Assembly: GCF_004208635.1 (NCBI RefSeq)
Contig: NZ_CP035806.1
Location: 806,001-870,000, forward strand
DNA from: Leucobacter triazinivorans
GTDB taxonomy: Bacteria; Actinomycetota; Actinomycetes; Actinomycetales; Microbacteriaceae
Direction: 5' to 3'
DNA: 64,000 bases
Shown: positions 1-8,914 of the stretch, piece after piece
Layout of the letters: each line of letters starts with the position of its first letter
Position numbering within the stretch: position 1 is the first letter of the stretch
The notes under the pieces: generated by a model
What the model saw: only the letters and a program-made list of their open reading frames with translations
Database searches by the model: none
Told to the model about the DNA's origin: nothing
Translations under genes and position numbers: made by a program

Positions 1-1432
1 GGTGCGCCTCGGCCATCGGGCCGACACCGCGCTTGGGGGCGCCGAGCATGCGCGACCACGCGATCGGATCGTAGGGGTTCGCGATGCTCGTGAGATACGC
101 CATCGCGTCCTTGATCTCGGCGCGCTCGTAGAACTTGGTGCCGCCGAGCACGCGGTACGGGATCGCGGAGCGGATCAGCAGCTCCTCGAGGGCGCGGGTC
201 TGCGAGTTGGTGCGATAGAACACGGCGACATCGCTGTACGCCACCCCGGCGCGGTGCAGATCCTCGATCTCCTCGGCCACGAAGCGCGCCTCGTCGTGCT
301 GCGAGTACCCCGTGAACCCGACGATCCTCTCGCCATCGCCCTCGGTGGTGAAGAGGTTCTTCTCCTGGCGGTCGAAGTTGTTGCCGATGACGGCGTTCGC
401 CGCGGAGAGGATGTTCTGCGTCGAACGGTAGTTCTGCTCGAGCTTCACCACCTCGGCGCCGCGGAAGTCGCGCTCGAACTCGACGATGTTGCGGATGTCG
501 GCGCCGCGGAACGCGTAGATCGACTGATCCGAGTCGCCCACCACCGTGAGACTCGACGCCGGCACGCGCCCGCTCCCGTCGAGCTCCCGCTCGCGCACCG
601 GCGGCACGAGGCGCTCGACCTGGTCGGGCTCGATCGGCCGGGTCAGCTCGCGAATGAGGGCGTACTGGGCGTGGTTCGTGTCCTGGTACTCGTCGACGAG
701 GATGTGCCGGAAGCGGCGCTGGTACACGGCGGCGACATCGGGGTGGGCCCTGAAGAGGTGCACGGTCTGCCCGATGAGATCGTCGAAGTCGAAGGCGTTG
801 GCGCGGCGCAGCTCCTGCTCGTACATCTTGAAGATCTCGACGAACAGGCGATCGCGCGGGTCGCTCTCGTTCATGGTCGCCGCGTAGCCGTCGGCGTCCG
901 TGAGTTCGTTCTTCAGCCGCGAGATCTTGGAGCCGGCGTTCGCCGGGGTGAAGCCGTAGGTGTCGGCGTCGACCTCCTTGATGATGCGCTTGAGCAGCGC
1001 CCGCGAGTCGGCCGAATCGTATATCGTGAAGCCGGCGACGTACCCGAACCGCTCCGCCTCGCGGCGCAGGATGCGCACGCAGGCCGAGTGGAACGTCGAG
1101 ACCCACATGCCCTCGATACCCGCGCCGAGCAGCCCCTCGAGTCGCTCCCGCATCTCGGCGGCCGCCTTGTTCGTGAAGGTGATCGCGAGGATCTGGCTGG
1201 GCCAGGCCTCGCGGCCCCGGATCAGCTGCGCGATGCGGTGGGTGAGCACGCGGGTCTTGCCCGATCCCGCACCCGCCACGATCAGCAGCGCGGGGCCGCG
1301 CGCGATCACCGCGCGCTCCTGCGCCGGGTTCAGTCCGTCGAGCAGCGGATCGCGTCCGTCGAAGCCGTCGCCGCCCGCCGCGTCGAAGCCGCCGATCGGA
1401 GCCCCGGGCTCCAGAAGTTCAAAGTCGCTCAT
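1..1432 (-). CDS. pcrA: ATP-dependent DNA helicase UvrD/PcrA, 3' end cut by window edge
   Basis: Superfamily 1 3'-5' DNA helicase used in nucleotide excision repair and replication restart. The first 477 residues are present and the rest lies beyond base 1; the family is usually 750-850 residues. Visible motifs: Q motif LNPAQERAV (34-42), Walker A AGAGSGKT (53-60), motif Ia AITFTNKAAAEM (about 83-94), Walker B VDEYQDTN (246-253) and motif III GDSDQSIYAFRGA (near 300). The ATG at 1432 follows a GGGGGA ribosome site. The gene is divergent from the asparaginase gene, with 132 bp between the starts. UvrD and PcrA cannot be told apart from this part alone. Confidence 0.95.
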   Translation of the reverse strand, partial: MSDFELLEPGAPIGGFDAAGGDGFDGRDPLLDGLNPAQERAVIARGPALLIVAGAGSGKTRVLTHRIAQLIRGREAWPSQILAITFTNKAAAEMRERLEGLLGAGIEGMWVSTFHSACVRILRREAERFGYVAGFTIYDSADSRALLKRIIKEVDADTYGFTPANAGSKISRLKNELTDADGYAATMNESDPRDRLFVEIFKMYEQELRRANAFDFDDLIGQTVHLFRAHPDVAAVYQRRFRHILVDEYQDTNHAQYALIRELTRPIEPDQVERLVPPVRERELDGSGRVPASSLTVVGDSDQSIYAFRGADIRNIVEFERDFRGAEVVKLEQNYRSTQNILSAANAVIGNNFDRQEKNLFTTEGDGERIVGFTGYSQHDEARFVAEEIEDLHRAGVAYSDVAVFYRTNSQTRALEELLIRSAIPYRVLGGTKFYERAEIKDAMAYLTSIANPYDPIAWSRMLGAPKRGVGPMAEAH

Positions 1433-1564
1433 CGTCCCCCAAGTCTAGGCTGCGCCCCTGACACCGGTCTCCCCGCCCGGCGCGGCCCACCGGCGCAGAG
1501 GATCCGCGCACCGGTTCGACAGACCCCGCCGCAGGAGACCGCCTGGGTACGGGAGAATGGAGCA

Positions 1565-2557
1565 ATGTCCGCACCCCAGCGCCCCACCGTGCTCGTCTTC
1601 GCGACGGGCGGCACCATCGGCATGCACCAGACCGACAGCGGCCTGGCGCCCGATCCCGACTTCCCCGAGGTGCTCGATCGCCTCGTGAGCGGCATCTGCG
1701 CTCCGCTCGGGATCGACGCCCGCATCAACCACCTACTGCCCGCCATCGACAGCGCCAACGCCGACGCCGAGACGGCCCCGCGCATCGCTCGCGCGATCAG
1801 CGCCAGGGTGCGCACGCATCGGCCCCGCGGCGTCGTCATCCTGCACGGCACCGACACCCTCGCCTACACCGCGGCCCGGATCGCCTTCGAGCTGTCCGGC
1901 CTCGGAAGTCCGGTGGTCGTGACGGGCAGTCAGCTCCCCCACGGGGCAGGGGGGACCGACGCCGCCGACAATCTGAGTCTCGCCATCCGCGCGGCGGTCA
2001 GGGCAGCGCCGAGTGCGCCCGTGTCGATCGCGTTCGGCGGCTCCATCCTGCCGGCGGTGCGGGCCGCGAAGCACGATGCCGTCTCGCTCACGGCGTTCCG
2101 CGCCGAGCGCGCGCTCGCGCCCGGAGGCGTCGGGATCCCGGCCGCTCCGAGTACCGAGGATGCCCCAGCCGCACCGGCCCGCGTGCTCTCATTCCGGTTC
2201 ACACCGGCCGTCACCGCGGAGGATCTACGGGCCGCGGTCGGCGCCGGCCCCGACGGGCTGGTGCTCGAGTGCTACGGCAGCGGCAACGCGCCCGTGGCGC
2301 GCCCGGGCATGCTCGGCACGCTGCGCGAGCTCTGCGCGACGCTGCCGGTCGTCGCGATCACGCAGTGCGCCACAGGAGGCGTCGACCTCACCCGCTACGC
2401 GGTGGGACGGGAGCTCGCGGCAGCGGGTGTGATCGACGGTTCCGACCTCACCGTCGAGGCCGCGACGGCGAAGCTCGGCTTCCTGTTGGATCGCGGGCAT
2501 CGGGGCGAGGATCTGCGCGTCGCCATGGAGCGCAACCTCGTGGGCGAGCGCGCCTGA
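1565..2557 (+). CDS. ansA: L-asparaginase
   Basis: Cytoplasmic-type asparaginase of 330 residues hydrolysing L-asparagine to aspartate and ammonia. Both active-site threonine motifs are visible: TGGTI at 14-18 near the N-terminus and HGTDT at 94-98. No signal peptide is seen. The reading frame stays open far upstream, but that stretch is antisense to the helicase gene. The ATG at 1565 is preceded by GGGAG and marks the start of family similarity. The gene is monocistronic, converges on the TetR gene and ends just before a long inverted repeat. Confidence 0.93.
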   Translation: MSAPQRPTVLVFATGGTIGMHQTDSGLAPDPDFPEVLDRLVSGICAPLGIDARINHLLPAIDSANADAETAPRIARAISARVRTHRPRGVVILHGTDTLAYTAARIAFELSGLGSPVVVTGSQLPHGAGGTDAADNLSLAIRAAVRAAPSAPVSIAFGGSILPAVRAAKHDAVSLTAFRAERALAPGGVGIPAAPSTEDAPAAPARVLSFRFTPAVTAEDLRAAVGAGPDGLVLECYGSGNAPVARPGMLGTLRELCATLPVVAITQCATGGVDLTRYAVGRELAAAGVIDGSDLTVEAATAKLGFLLDRGHRGEDLRVAMERNLVGERA

Positions 2558-2584
2558 GCGGCTCGCCCGCACTCCTGACCCGTC

Positions 2585-2641
2585 CGAGATCCCGATTTCC
2601 GCCGCATTCCGGCGGGACTCGCGACGGAAATCGGGATCTCG
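2585..2641. terminator. Bidirectional hairpin terminator between ansA and the tetR operon
   Basis: A 17-bp perfect inverted repeat (left arm 2585-2601, right arm 2625-2641, arm CGAGATCCCGATTTCCG) lies between two convergent genes. There is no clear T-run, as is common for actinobacterial terminators. The loop holds a smaller CCGGCGGG-type stem. Confidence 0.6.
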
Positions 2642-2681
2642 CGAGCACGGAATCTCGCGCGCGGGGCAGCAGCGGCGTCCC

Positions 2682-3326
2682 TCACCCTCCGGCGACGCGC
2701 CGGGCGAGCGCGGTGGCCCGGCGCACGACGCCGCCGTCCCCCGCGGCGGGCCCGCCGGCGATCCAGTCCTGCATGAGGTAGTGCACGACACCCATGGCGA
2801 GCGAGACCGTCATCCGGGTCTCATCGTCGAGCGCGGGATCCGAATCGCGCGAGGGGTCGTCCCCGACGAGCCGGGCGCGGACGAGGTCGACGATGGAGTT
2901 CTGCGCCTCCTCCATGCGGGCGAGCTCCTTCATCGCGAGCGAAGGGTTCTCCCGCAGGATCCGGTGCCGTGCGCGAAGCGTGTCCGGGCCGACCCCGCCG
3001 TGGTCGGCCAGGCCCTCGACGAGCGTGACGACGAGATCCTCGAGAGGGGATCCGCCGAGGCCCCCCGCGTAGGCCTCCCGGCGATCCGATGCGGGAAGCG
3101 GCGGATCGATCCCGAGCACCGCGCGCTCCTTGGAGCCGGCGTAGTTGAAGAAGGTGCGCGGCGAGATCATCGCGTACTCGCAGATCATCTCCACGGTCAC
3201 GTGCTCGTAGCCGTGCTCGAGGGCGAGCTCCAGCGCGCCCCGCTCGATCGCCGCCCGCGTCGCGCGGCGCTTGCGCTCGCGCAGCCCGCCGCCCTCTGCC
3301 TCCCTCATACACCCATTGTCACTCAT
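2682..3326 (-). CDS. TetR/AcrR family transcriptional regulator
   Basis: A 214-residue repressor-type protein with an N-terminal TetR helix-turn-helix (about residues 22-70, including the typical VTVEMICEYAMISPRTFFNY segment) and a ligand-sensing all-helical C-terminal domain without assignable specificity. The ATG at 3326 overlaps the stop of the upstream ABC permease (TGA at 3321-3319 read on the minus strand), so it is the last gene of a three-gene operon. A second in-frame ATG at 3308 is possible. It probably represses its own operon through the palindrome at 5357-5386 and may sense the exported compound; both points are inferred from the gene order. Confidence 0.88.
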   Translation of the reverse strand: MSDNGCMREAEGGGLRERKRRATRAAIERGALELALEHGYEHVTVEMICEYAMISPRTFFNYAGSKERAVLGIDPPLPASDRREAYAGGLGGSPLEDLVVTLVEGLADHGGVGPDTLRARHRILRENPSLAMKELARMEEAQNSIVDLVRARLVGDDPSRDSDPALDDETRMTVSLAMGVVHYLMQDWIAGGPAAGDGGVVRRATALARRVAGG

Positions 3327-4620
3327 ATCTCAGCGCATCGATGGGACGCTGCGCGGCCGCACGACGCGCGGGCAGCGTCCCGGCGAGGAACGCGATGAGC
3401 ATCACCACGAGAATCACCGAGACGATCGAGACGGGCTCGAACAGCATGATCTGCAGGCCCGGAAGACCCGAGAGCACCGAGTTCGCGAGCGCCGAGCTGA
3501 CGGCGGATCCCGCGAGGATCGCGATCCCGGCGCCCAGAGCGCTGCCGAGGAAGCCGATGAACACCGCTTCGCCGCTGAACAGCGCGAACACCCGACCGCT
3601 GCCCATGCCCATCGCCTTCATGAGCCCGATCTCGCGGGTGCGCTCCTGCACGCTCATCAGCAGCGTGTTGACGATGCCGAATCCGGCCGCGATGAGCGCG
3701 ATCACGGCGAACGCGTTCAAGACCCCGATGATACCCGAGACGACGGTCTGGAACTGTCCGATCTGATCCTCGGTGGTCTGGGCGAGGAAACCCTCATCGG
3801 CAAGACTCGCCTTGATCGCTGCGATCTCCTCGTCCGTTGCGTCGGTATCGAAGAACGCGACCGCGGCCACGTACCCGGTCGGGGTTTCGACGAGCCGCCC
3901 CGTCTCCTGTGCCTCGACGAGCTCCTCGGTGAGGTGCGCGTTGATGCTCGCCCCCACGCTGAGCAACGAGGCGTTCTGCACGCCCGCGACGACGGCGAGC
4001 ACCTCGTGAGACTCTCCGACGGCATCGGTCACCCCGAGCACGAGCTCGGCGCCGATCGCGGCCTGAGCGTCGTCGAAGCCGAGCGCATCGAGGAAGCTGT
4101 CCGGCAGCAGGATTTCGCTGCGGGCCTCGTCGGTCAGCGGCTCCCCCGCGGCAAGATCGGGCACGGTCGCGGCCGACATGGGGTTCAACGCGATCTCGAA
4201 GCGATCGCTGCCGGCCGCGGCGACGTAGTCGGCGCTCGTGAAGACGGTCGGATCCACGCGGAGCACGCCGTCGACGGCCTCGATCGACGCGATGTCGTCG
4301 TCGGTGAGGAGCTCCCCGAATCCCGGCGCGGCGCCTCCCGGGAAGCCGCCGCCGGCGGTCGCCTTGTCGGGATCATAGGGCGTCGGCCCGTCGTCGGCGG
4401 CGAGCGCATCCTCGTCGAGCGCGTGCGTGACGCTCAGCACCCCGTCGGCGCCGATCGCGCCGAGCTGACTGTCGATGTACTGGGAGATGCCTGCGCCGAT
4501 CGCGCTCGTGATGGTGAGGGTGAACGCGCCGATGAAGATGGCGATCACGGTGAGAGATGTGCGCAGTCTGCTGCGGAACGTGTTCTGCACCGCGCTGCCG
4601 AGGATGTCTGCGAGCCTCAT
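3319..4620 (-). CDS. MacB/FtsX-type ABC transporter permease
   Basis: A 433-residue permease of the LolC/MacB family. One N-terminal membrane helix (about 20-45) is followed by an extracellular MacB-like domain of roughly 230 residues, rich in Asp, Glu and Ala, and then three membrane helices of the FtsX domain with the conserved segment VQERTREIGLMKAMG. Such proteins pair with a LolD-type ATPase and extrude peptides, lipids or antibiotics by mechanotransmission rather than channel transport. The ATG at 4620 overlaps the ATPase stop (ATGA), so translation is coupled. The open frame continues upstream only as an antisense shadow of the ATPase gene. The substrate is unknown. Confidence 0.9.
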   Translation of the reverse strand: MRLADILGSAVQNTFRSRLRTSLTVIAIFIGAFTLTITSAIGAGISQYIDSQLGAIGADGVLSVTHALDEDALAADDGPTPYDPDKATAGGGFPGGAAPGFGELLTDDDIASIEAVDGVLRVDPTVFTSADYVAAAGSDRFEIALNPMSAATVPDLAAGEPLTDEARSEILLPDSFLDALGFDDAQAAIGAELVLGVTDAVGESHEVLAVVAGVQNASLLSVGASINAHLTEELVEAQETGRLVETPTGYVAAVAFFDTDATDEEIAAIKASLADEGFLAQTTEDQIGQFQTVVSGIIGVLNAFAVIALIAAGFGIVNTLLMSVQERTREIGLMKAMGMGSGRVFALFSGEAVFIGFLGSALGAGIAILAGSAVSSALANSVLSGLPGLQIMLFEPVSIVSVILVVMLIAFLAGTLPARRAAAQRPIDALRYE

Positions 4621-5339
4621 GCCGACGCCTCCTTCGCATGGTCGTGTGCGCCGGGCGGCGGAGCATCGACCTCCAGGCCGTCGCGCAGGTAGACCTGCCG
4701 GTCGCAGCGCGCCGCGAGTTCGGGGTCGTGGGTGACGATCACCAGCGTGATCCCGTGATCCCGATTGAGCCCGAAGAGGATGTCTTCGACCACCTCGCCG
4801 GTCGCAGTGTCGAGATTGCCCGTCGGCTCGTCGGCGAAGATCACCTTCGGATCGTTCACGAGCGCCCGCGCGATCACCACGCGCTGCTTCTGGCCGCCCG
4901 AGAGTGCGGTCGCCCGGTTCTTCGCCTTGTCGTCGAGCTCCAGGGCCCGGAGCGCCGCCATGCCGCGCTCGGTGCGCTCGCGCACGCCGACGCCGGCGAT
5001 CTTCAGCGGGAGCACGACGTTGTCGAGCACGGTGGCGTTCGGAATGAGGAAGAACTGCTGGAACACGAAGCCGAAATCCTGGTTGCGCAGCCGATTCACC
5101 TCTCGGCCGCGCAGCCCCGAGGCGTCCGTGCCCTCCACGAGCACCGCGCCCCGGTCTGGTTCGTCGAGCAGCGCGAGAATGTGCATCAGCGTCGACTTCC
5201 CCGAGCCGCTCTTGCCGACGATGGCGACCGATTCGCCGGCGCGCACGGCGAGCGACACCCCCTTCAGCGCGGTGAATCGGCCGGCGCCGTGGCCGTACGA
5301 TTTCTGGATGTCGACGGCGTCGAGGACGGTGGTTGGCAT
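4617..5339 (-). CDS. LolD/MacB-type ABC transporter ATP-binding protein
   Basis: A 240-residue ATPase with Walker [11 protein letters not shown]-loop in [11 protein letters not shown], signature LSGGQKQRV, Walker [13 protein letters not shown] and H-loop THD. This matches the MacB/LolD subfamily, which energises FtsX-fold permeases. The ATG at 5339 is chosen because a GGAG ribosome site lies 6 bases upstream. An in-frame ATG at 5354 has no ribosome site and touches the operator. It is the first gene of the operon ATPase-permease-TetR, with 4-base and 8-base overlaps between genes. Confidence 0.92.
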   Translation of the reverse strand: MPTTVLDAVDIQKSYGHGAGRFTALKGVSLAVRAGESVAIVGKSGSGKSTLMHILALLDEPDRGAVLVEGTDASGLRGREVNRLRNQDFGFVFQQFFLIPNATVLDNVVLPLKIAGVGVRERTERGMAALRALELDDKAKNRATALSGGQKQRVVIARALVNDPKVIFADEPTGNLDTATGEVVEDILFGLNRDHGITLVIVTHDPELAARCDRQVYLRDGLEVDAPPPGAHDHAKEASA

Positions 5340-5356
5340 GCGGTCTCCGCTCATTC

Positions 5357-5386
5357 TTGCAGTCGTGCAATTCGGCACTTCTGCAA
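5357..5386. promoter_or_regulatory. Palindromic operator in front of the ABC/tetR operon
   Basis: Two 12-base arms, TTGCAGTCGTGC and GCACTTCTGCAA, are inverted around a 6-base centre and pair at 10 of 12 positions. The site is 18-47 bases upstream of the ATPase start. Size and symmetry fit a TetR dimer or tetramer site, and the operon ends with a tetR gene. Binding is inferred. Confidence 0.6.
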
Positions 5387-5437
5387 AAATACTCCACCCG
5401 TTCACCCGCCGTCTGAGTGCGGCCTGTGCCCTCGAGC

Positions 5438-5530
5438 AAGGATCCCGCGACTCGCAACCCCGCACAGGATGACGGCTGAAGCATCACGCGATGCTGCACC
5501 TGTCATTCTGCGCGCAGTCCCAGAATCCAT
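5438..5530. repeat. REP-like dispersed repeat, copy 1
   Basis: An imperfect inverted pair with the window-wide consensus: GGATCCTGCGACTCGC-like, then CAGGATGAC, then the reverse module GTCATTCTGCGCGCAG with AGAATCCA. It lies between the exporter operon and the glycerophosphodiesterase gene. Other copies are at 7589, 11975 and 22330. Confidence 0.7.
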
Positions 5531-5550
5531 GGCGTCGGCTCCCACAACCG

Positions 5551-6573
5551 CTATGCCTGCGCGAGCGCCTCGCGGATCGCGACCCCCAGGTCCGGGTGAT
5601 CCACGAAGATCCCGTCGACCCCGGAGCTCAGCGCCATGCCGAACTCGCCCTGCCAGTCTCCCCACTCCGCACCGCGCAGCGAGGTCTGGAATCGGAGATT
5701 CAGGTAACGGTTCTCGGGACGCAACGTCCAGGTGTAGACCAGCAGGCCGCGCTCGTGCGCACGACGCACCAGGCTCGTGGAACCGACCGCCCGCCCCAGC
5801 GCGTTGACGCGCAGCAGATTGCCCTTCGCGACGCTGATGCCGTCCACGCGCTGCGCGAGCAGGTCGAGACCGGCATCGCCGCGGTACCAGGCGTAGCTGC
5901 GCGCCGGCGCTCCTCCCACGGGCTCGTCGGCCGGCGCACCGAAACGCTCGGTGAGGAAGACGAGGCGGGCGGGCGCGCCGGCCTCGCGCAGCCTGTCGAG
6001 CACACCCAGCTCGAAGCACTCGATCACCACGCGCTCCGGCCGCTCGTCCCAGCCCGCCGCGGCCAGCTCGGCGAGCAGCAGCGCACCCAGGTCCCAGCCC
6101 AGGCCGAGGTAGTACTCCGCGTGCTTCACCTCGATCACGGCCCCCAGCGGCCGCCCGAGGCTCGAGCTCTGCTCATCGACGATGGCCAGCACGTCGCGCA
6201 GGCGCAGGATCGGCTCTCGGCCGTCGAACCGGCGGTTCTCGGGCCGGATCCTCGCGAGGCGCTCCCGGCACCGCAGGGTCGAGAGTTCGGCCCAGGTGAA
6301 GTCCTCGGTGAACCAGCCGGTCTGGCGCGCACCGTCGATGGTCTTCGTGGTGCGCCGGCCCGCGAACTCGGGCCGATCCGCCACATCGGTGGTGCCCGAG
6401 ATCTCGTTCTCGTGCCGCACCACCAGCACGCCGTCACGGGTCGCGACGACGTCCGGCTCGACGGCATCGGCTCCCAGCTCGCAGGCGAGCCGGTACGAGG
6501 AGGCACTGTGCTCGGGGCGATACCCCGGGGCCCCCCGGTGACCGATGACGATCGGCGCGGGCTGGTCTGGCAT
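5551..6573 (-). CDS. glpQ: Glycerophosphodiester phosphodiesterase
   Basis: A 340-residue GDPD-family TIM barrel that hydrolyses glycerophosphodiesters to glycerol 3-phosphate and an alcohol. The N-terminus carries the catalytic and metal motifs GHRG (11-14), PEHS, the EPDVVATRDG segment and VVRHE. The C-terminal strand VDGIFVDHPDLGV is typical of the family. No signal peptide is seen, so it is probably cytoplasmic. A GTG start at 6600 with GGGGAG three bases upstream would add nine residues; the ATG at 6573 fits family starts better. The gene is divergent from the YccA gene. Confidence 0.9.
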   Translation of the reverse strand: MPDQPAPIVIGHRGAPGYRPEHSASSYRLACELGADAVEPDVVATRDGVLVVRHENEISGTTDVADRPEFAGRRTTKTIDGARQTGWFTEDFTWAELSTLRCRERLARIRPENRRFDGREPILRLRDVLAIVDEQSSSLGRPLGAVIEVKHAEYYLGLGWDLGALLLAELAAAGWDERPERVVIECFELGVLDRLREAGAPARLVFLTERFGAPADEPVGGAPARSYAWYRGDAGLDLLAQRVDGISVAKGNLLRVNALGRAVGSTSLVRRAHERGLLVYTWTLRPENRYLNLRFQTSLRGAEWGDWQGEFGMALSSGVDGIFVDHPDLGVAIREALAQA

Positions 6574-6689
6574 GCCTCCCACCCTAGCGAGCGGGGACAC
6601 GGGCTCCCCGGCCCGAGAATCACAGCGTCGGCATAGCCTCGACCACTAGGATCGTGTCAGACCCATACGCCAGGAAAGGATTCCGACGC

Positions 6690-7508
6690 ATGAGCAATCC
6701 GGCACTCAGCAACAACCCGGCACTCAACGGCAAGACCCTCACCGCCGACGAGTTGCGCCGCATCTACGAGCAGCCCGCGGCGCAGACGCAGCGGCCGGGC
6801 GTCGATACCCCGGCGACGGAGAGCGGCTTCGAGCAGCCGCCCGCGGCCACTCCGTCCGACCGGCCGATGACCTACGAGAACACCATCTCCAAGACGGCGA
6901 TGCTCTTCATCATCGTGCTCGCCACCGCGGCCGTCGGCTGGTTCATGCCGGCGCTCGCCCTGCCCGCGGCGATCATCGGCCTGGTGCTCGGGCTCGTCAA
7001 CGCCTTCAAGAAGGAGCCGAGCGTTCCGCTCATCGTGCTCTACGCGGTGTTCCAGGGCGTGTTCCTCGGTGGCATCTCGGGCATCTTCGAGGCGCAGTGG
7101 CCGGGAATCGTATCGCAGGCGGTCATCGGCACCCTCTCCGTCTTCGGGGTGACCCTGCTGCTGTTCCGCAGCGGCAAGGTGCGCACGAGCCCCCGTCTCA
7201 ACAAGATCTTCCTCGTGGCGATCGTGGGCTACGCGGCGTTCTCGCTCATCAACTTCGTGCTGGTGATGTTCGTGCCGGGCATCGACGGCTGGGGCCTGCG
7301 CTCGGGCTGGATCGGCGTGGCGATCGGCGTGCTCGCGGTGCTCCTCGCCGCATACTCGCTCGTCATGGACTTCGAGCTCATCCAGAACGGCGTGCAGAAC
7401 CGGGTGCCGGAGAAGTGGGCCTGGTCGGCCGCATTCGGCCTCATGGTGACGCTCATCTGGCTGTACGTCGAGATCCTGCGCATCCTCGCGATCCTGCGCG
7501 GCGACTGA
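6690..7508 (+). CDS. Bax inhibitor-1/YccA family membrane protein
   Basis: A 272-residue protein with a Pro/Gln-rich cytoplasmic N-terminus of about 65 residues followed by seven predicted membrane helices. The BI-1 family includes calcium-leak channels and YccA, which modulates FtsH protease in Escherichia coli; the role in actinobacteria is not settled. The N-terminus MSNPALSNNPALNGKT is characteristic of the actinobacterial branch. The ATG at 6690 has AGGAAAGGA upstream. A GTG at 6654 is in frame but lacks such a site. A strong hairpin follows 16 bases after the stop. Confidence 0.88.
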   Translation: MSNPALSNNPALNGKTLTADELRRIYEQPAAQTQRPGVDTPATESGFEQPPAATPSDRPMTYENTISKTAMLFIIVLATAAVGWFMPALALPAAIIGLVLGLVNAFKKEPSVPLIVLYAVFQGVFLGGISGIFEAQWPGIVSQAVIGTLSVFGVTLLLFRSGKVRTSPRLNKIFLVAIVGYAAFSLINFVLVMFVPGIDGWGLRSGWIGVAIGVLAVLLAAYSLVMDFELIQNGVQNRVPEKWAWSAAFGLMVTLIWLYVEILRILAILRGD

Positions 7509-7523
7509 CACCGCTCGACCGCT

Positions 7524-7559
7524 GCAGAAGGGGTCCGGCTGATGCCGGACCCCTTCTGC
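7524..7559 (+). terminator. Strong hairpin terminator after the YccA gene
   Basis: A perfect 16-bp stem (7524-7539 and 7544-7559, arm GCAGAAGGGGTCCGGC) encloses the loop TGAT. The A-rich and T-rich stem bases suggest it may work in both directions. Confidence 0.8.
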
Positions 7560-7588
7560 TGTCTGCGCCACGGTGGCGCGCACTCCCG

Positions 7589-7742
7589 GTCATTCTGTGC
7601 GCAGTCGCAGAATCCATGCGCGATGGATCCTGCGACTCGCAAACTCGCGCAGGATGACGGCGCACGGACCCCCAACGCAGGATGACGGCGCACGGACCCC
7701 CAACGCAGGACGACGGCGCACGGCAGCCGCACCCAGGACGAC
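7589..7742. repeat. REP-like repeat, copy 2, with a 28-bp tandem array
   Basis: The first part (7589-7660) is a reverse and forward pair of the dispersed repeat (GTCATTCTGTGCGCAGTCGC, then TGGATCCTGCGACTCGC, then GCAGGATGAC). The last module is amplified into three 28-bp units at 7649, 7677 and 7705, each starting GCAGGATGAC or GCAGGACGAC, plus a partial fourth copy. The third unit has diverged. Confidence 0.8.
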
Positions 7743-7763
7743 GTATCGCCCGCCGGGCGCCGC

Positions 7764-8705
7764 CTAGGACTGGTCCTTCAGGCGCACGAGCCTCTCGTGG
7801 CCCGACTCCTCGAGCTCGACGACGTCGGAGCGGGAGCGCAGGAAGTCGGAGAAGGAGCGGAATCCCAGCGCCTTCTCGCTGAACGAGGGATCCATGCGCC
7901 GCATCTGCTGCTTCACAGCCGAGCTGTAGAGCCAGCCGGAGTCGTCCTTGTCCTGGCTCAACCAGAGCGCGCGGATCAGCAGCCCCGTCACGGCGATCTC
8001 GGGCTCGTCGGTGTCGAGCGGCTCGCCGTCATCGCCCACATCCGTCGACGACTGGGCCGCGGCGCGCTCGGCCTCGTCCTTCGTCGCGGCGGTGCCGGCG
8101 CCCTTCCGCTGCCGCTTCGCCGGCTGCTCGCGTTCGATCGCCTCGACGCCGGGAAGGGCATCGTAGGAGGCGAACTCGTCGCAGGCCGCGGTGAGCGCCT
8201 TCGCCGTCGAACCGGCAACCCCGATGCCCACCACGTAGCGCCCGAGGCGCTTGCAGCGCTGCGCCAGCGGCACGTAGTCGGAGTCGCCGGCGACGATCAC
8301 GACGTGCGTGAGGTCGTCGAGGCGGAACATGTCCTCCACCGCGTCGACGGCGAGCCGGATGTCGGCCCCGTTCTTCGCGTAGGCCGCCGCGGGGAACAGC
8401 TGCACGAGATCGACCGCGCGGGCCACGAGCTGCGTGCGGTAGTCGGCGTTGATGGGCGCAGACCAGTCCGCGTAAGCGCGGGTGAGCACGAGGGTGCCGA
8501 ACGACGAGGCGTAGTCGATGATCGCCCCGACGTCGACGATGGCTGCGCGCAATCGGGCCGCCGTCTCGGGATCGCCCGGGTTCTCGGCGATCCGCTGCCG
8601 ATCCCGGGCGAAGGAATTGCGACCGTGCACGCGGTCATACCAGGAGAGCACGATGTTATCGAAGTCGAGGTAGACCGCCACGCGGCCGTTCTGAGTATCC
8701 GGCAC
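7764..8705 (-). CDS. NYN domain protein with C-terminal OST-HTH/LOTUS domain
   Basis: A 313-residue protein. Residues about 5-165 form a NYN (PIN-like) nuclease fold, with acidic residues in VAVYLDFDNIVLS, in AKNGADIRLAVDA and in VIVAGDSDYVPLA. An Arg/Lys/Glu-rich linker follows. The last 75 residues (from about ALWLSQDKDDSGW) resemble a LOTUS/OST-HTH RNA-binding domain. This architecture is that of LabA-like or Maelstrom-related RNases; the RNA target is unknown. The start is taken as GTG 8705, where similarity begins; the open frame above it is antisense to the prepilin peptidase region. Confidence 0.85.
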   Translation of the reverse strand: MPDTQNGRVAVYLDFDNIVLSWYDRVHGRNSFARDRQRIAENPGDPETAARLRAAIVDVGAIIDYASSFGTLVLTRAYADWSAPINADYRTQLVARAVDLVQLFPAAAYAKNGADIRLAVDAVEDMFRLDDLTHVVIVAGDSDYVPLAQRCKRLGRYVVGIGVAGSTAKALTAACDEFASYDALPGVEAIEREQPAKRQRKGAGTAATKDEAERAAAQSSTDVGDDGEPLDTDEPEIAVTGLLIRALWLSQDKDDSGWLYSSAVKQQMRRMDPSFSEKALGFRSFSDFLRSRSDVVELEESGHERLVRLKDQS

Positions 8706-8774
8706 CCGTCCAGTCTGCCAGCACCGAATGGATCGGGCCACCGCCCCGCCGCAGTCGTCGGTTACACTCCAGGT

Positions 8775-8831
8775 GTGATCGGACCTCCCGGGAGCCCCTG
8801 CGCCGGGAGCCGCGGGATCACAGTGGGCATC
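8775..8831. other. Extended dyad between two divergent genes
   Basis: Two nested inverted pairs share one centre near 8803: GTGATC (8775-8780) with GATCAC (8826-8831), and CTCCCGG (8785-8791) with CCGGGAG (8813-8819). It could be a structured leader of the prepilin peptidase mRNA, an operator or a small RNA element. It does not match an RNA family I know. Confidence 0.35.
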
Positions 8832-8914
8832 GAGCATGCAGTGCGCTGCGTACCGAGCGCCGGATCCCCGCTCCCCCGCTGCTGGGCTCGTACCCTCGAC
8901 CGACGGGGCCGGCC

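Noticed and set aside
2..1564. Long plus-strand open frame in front of the asparaginase
   Set aside because: It is antisense to the helicase gene and arises from high GC; family similarity starts at 1565.
8755..8914. Possible SRP or 6C-type RNA upstream of the prepilin peptidase
   Set aside because: The conserved GGTCAGGTCCGGAAGGAAGC-type SRP core and the C-rich paired loops of 6C RNA are absent.
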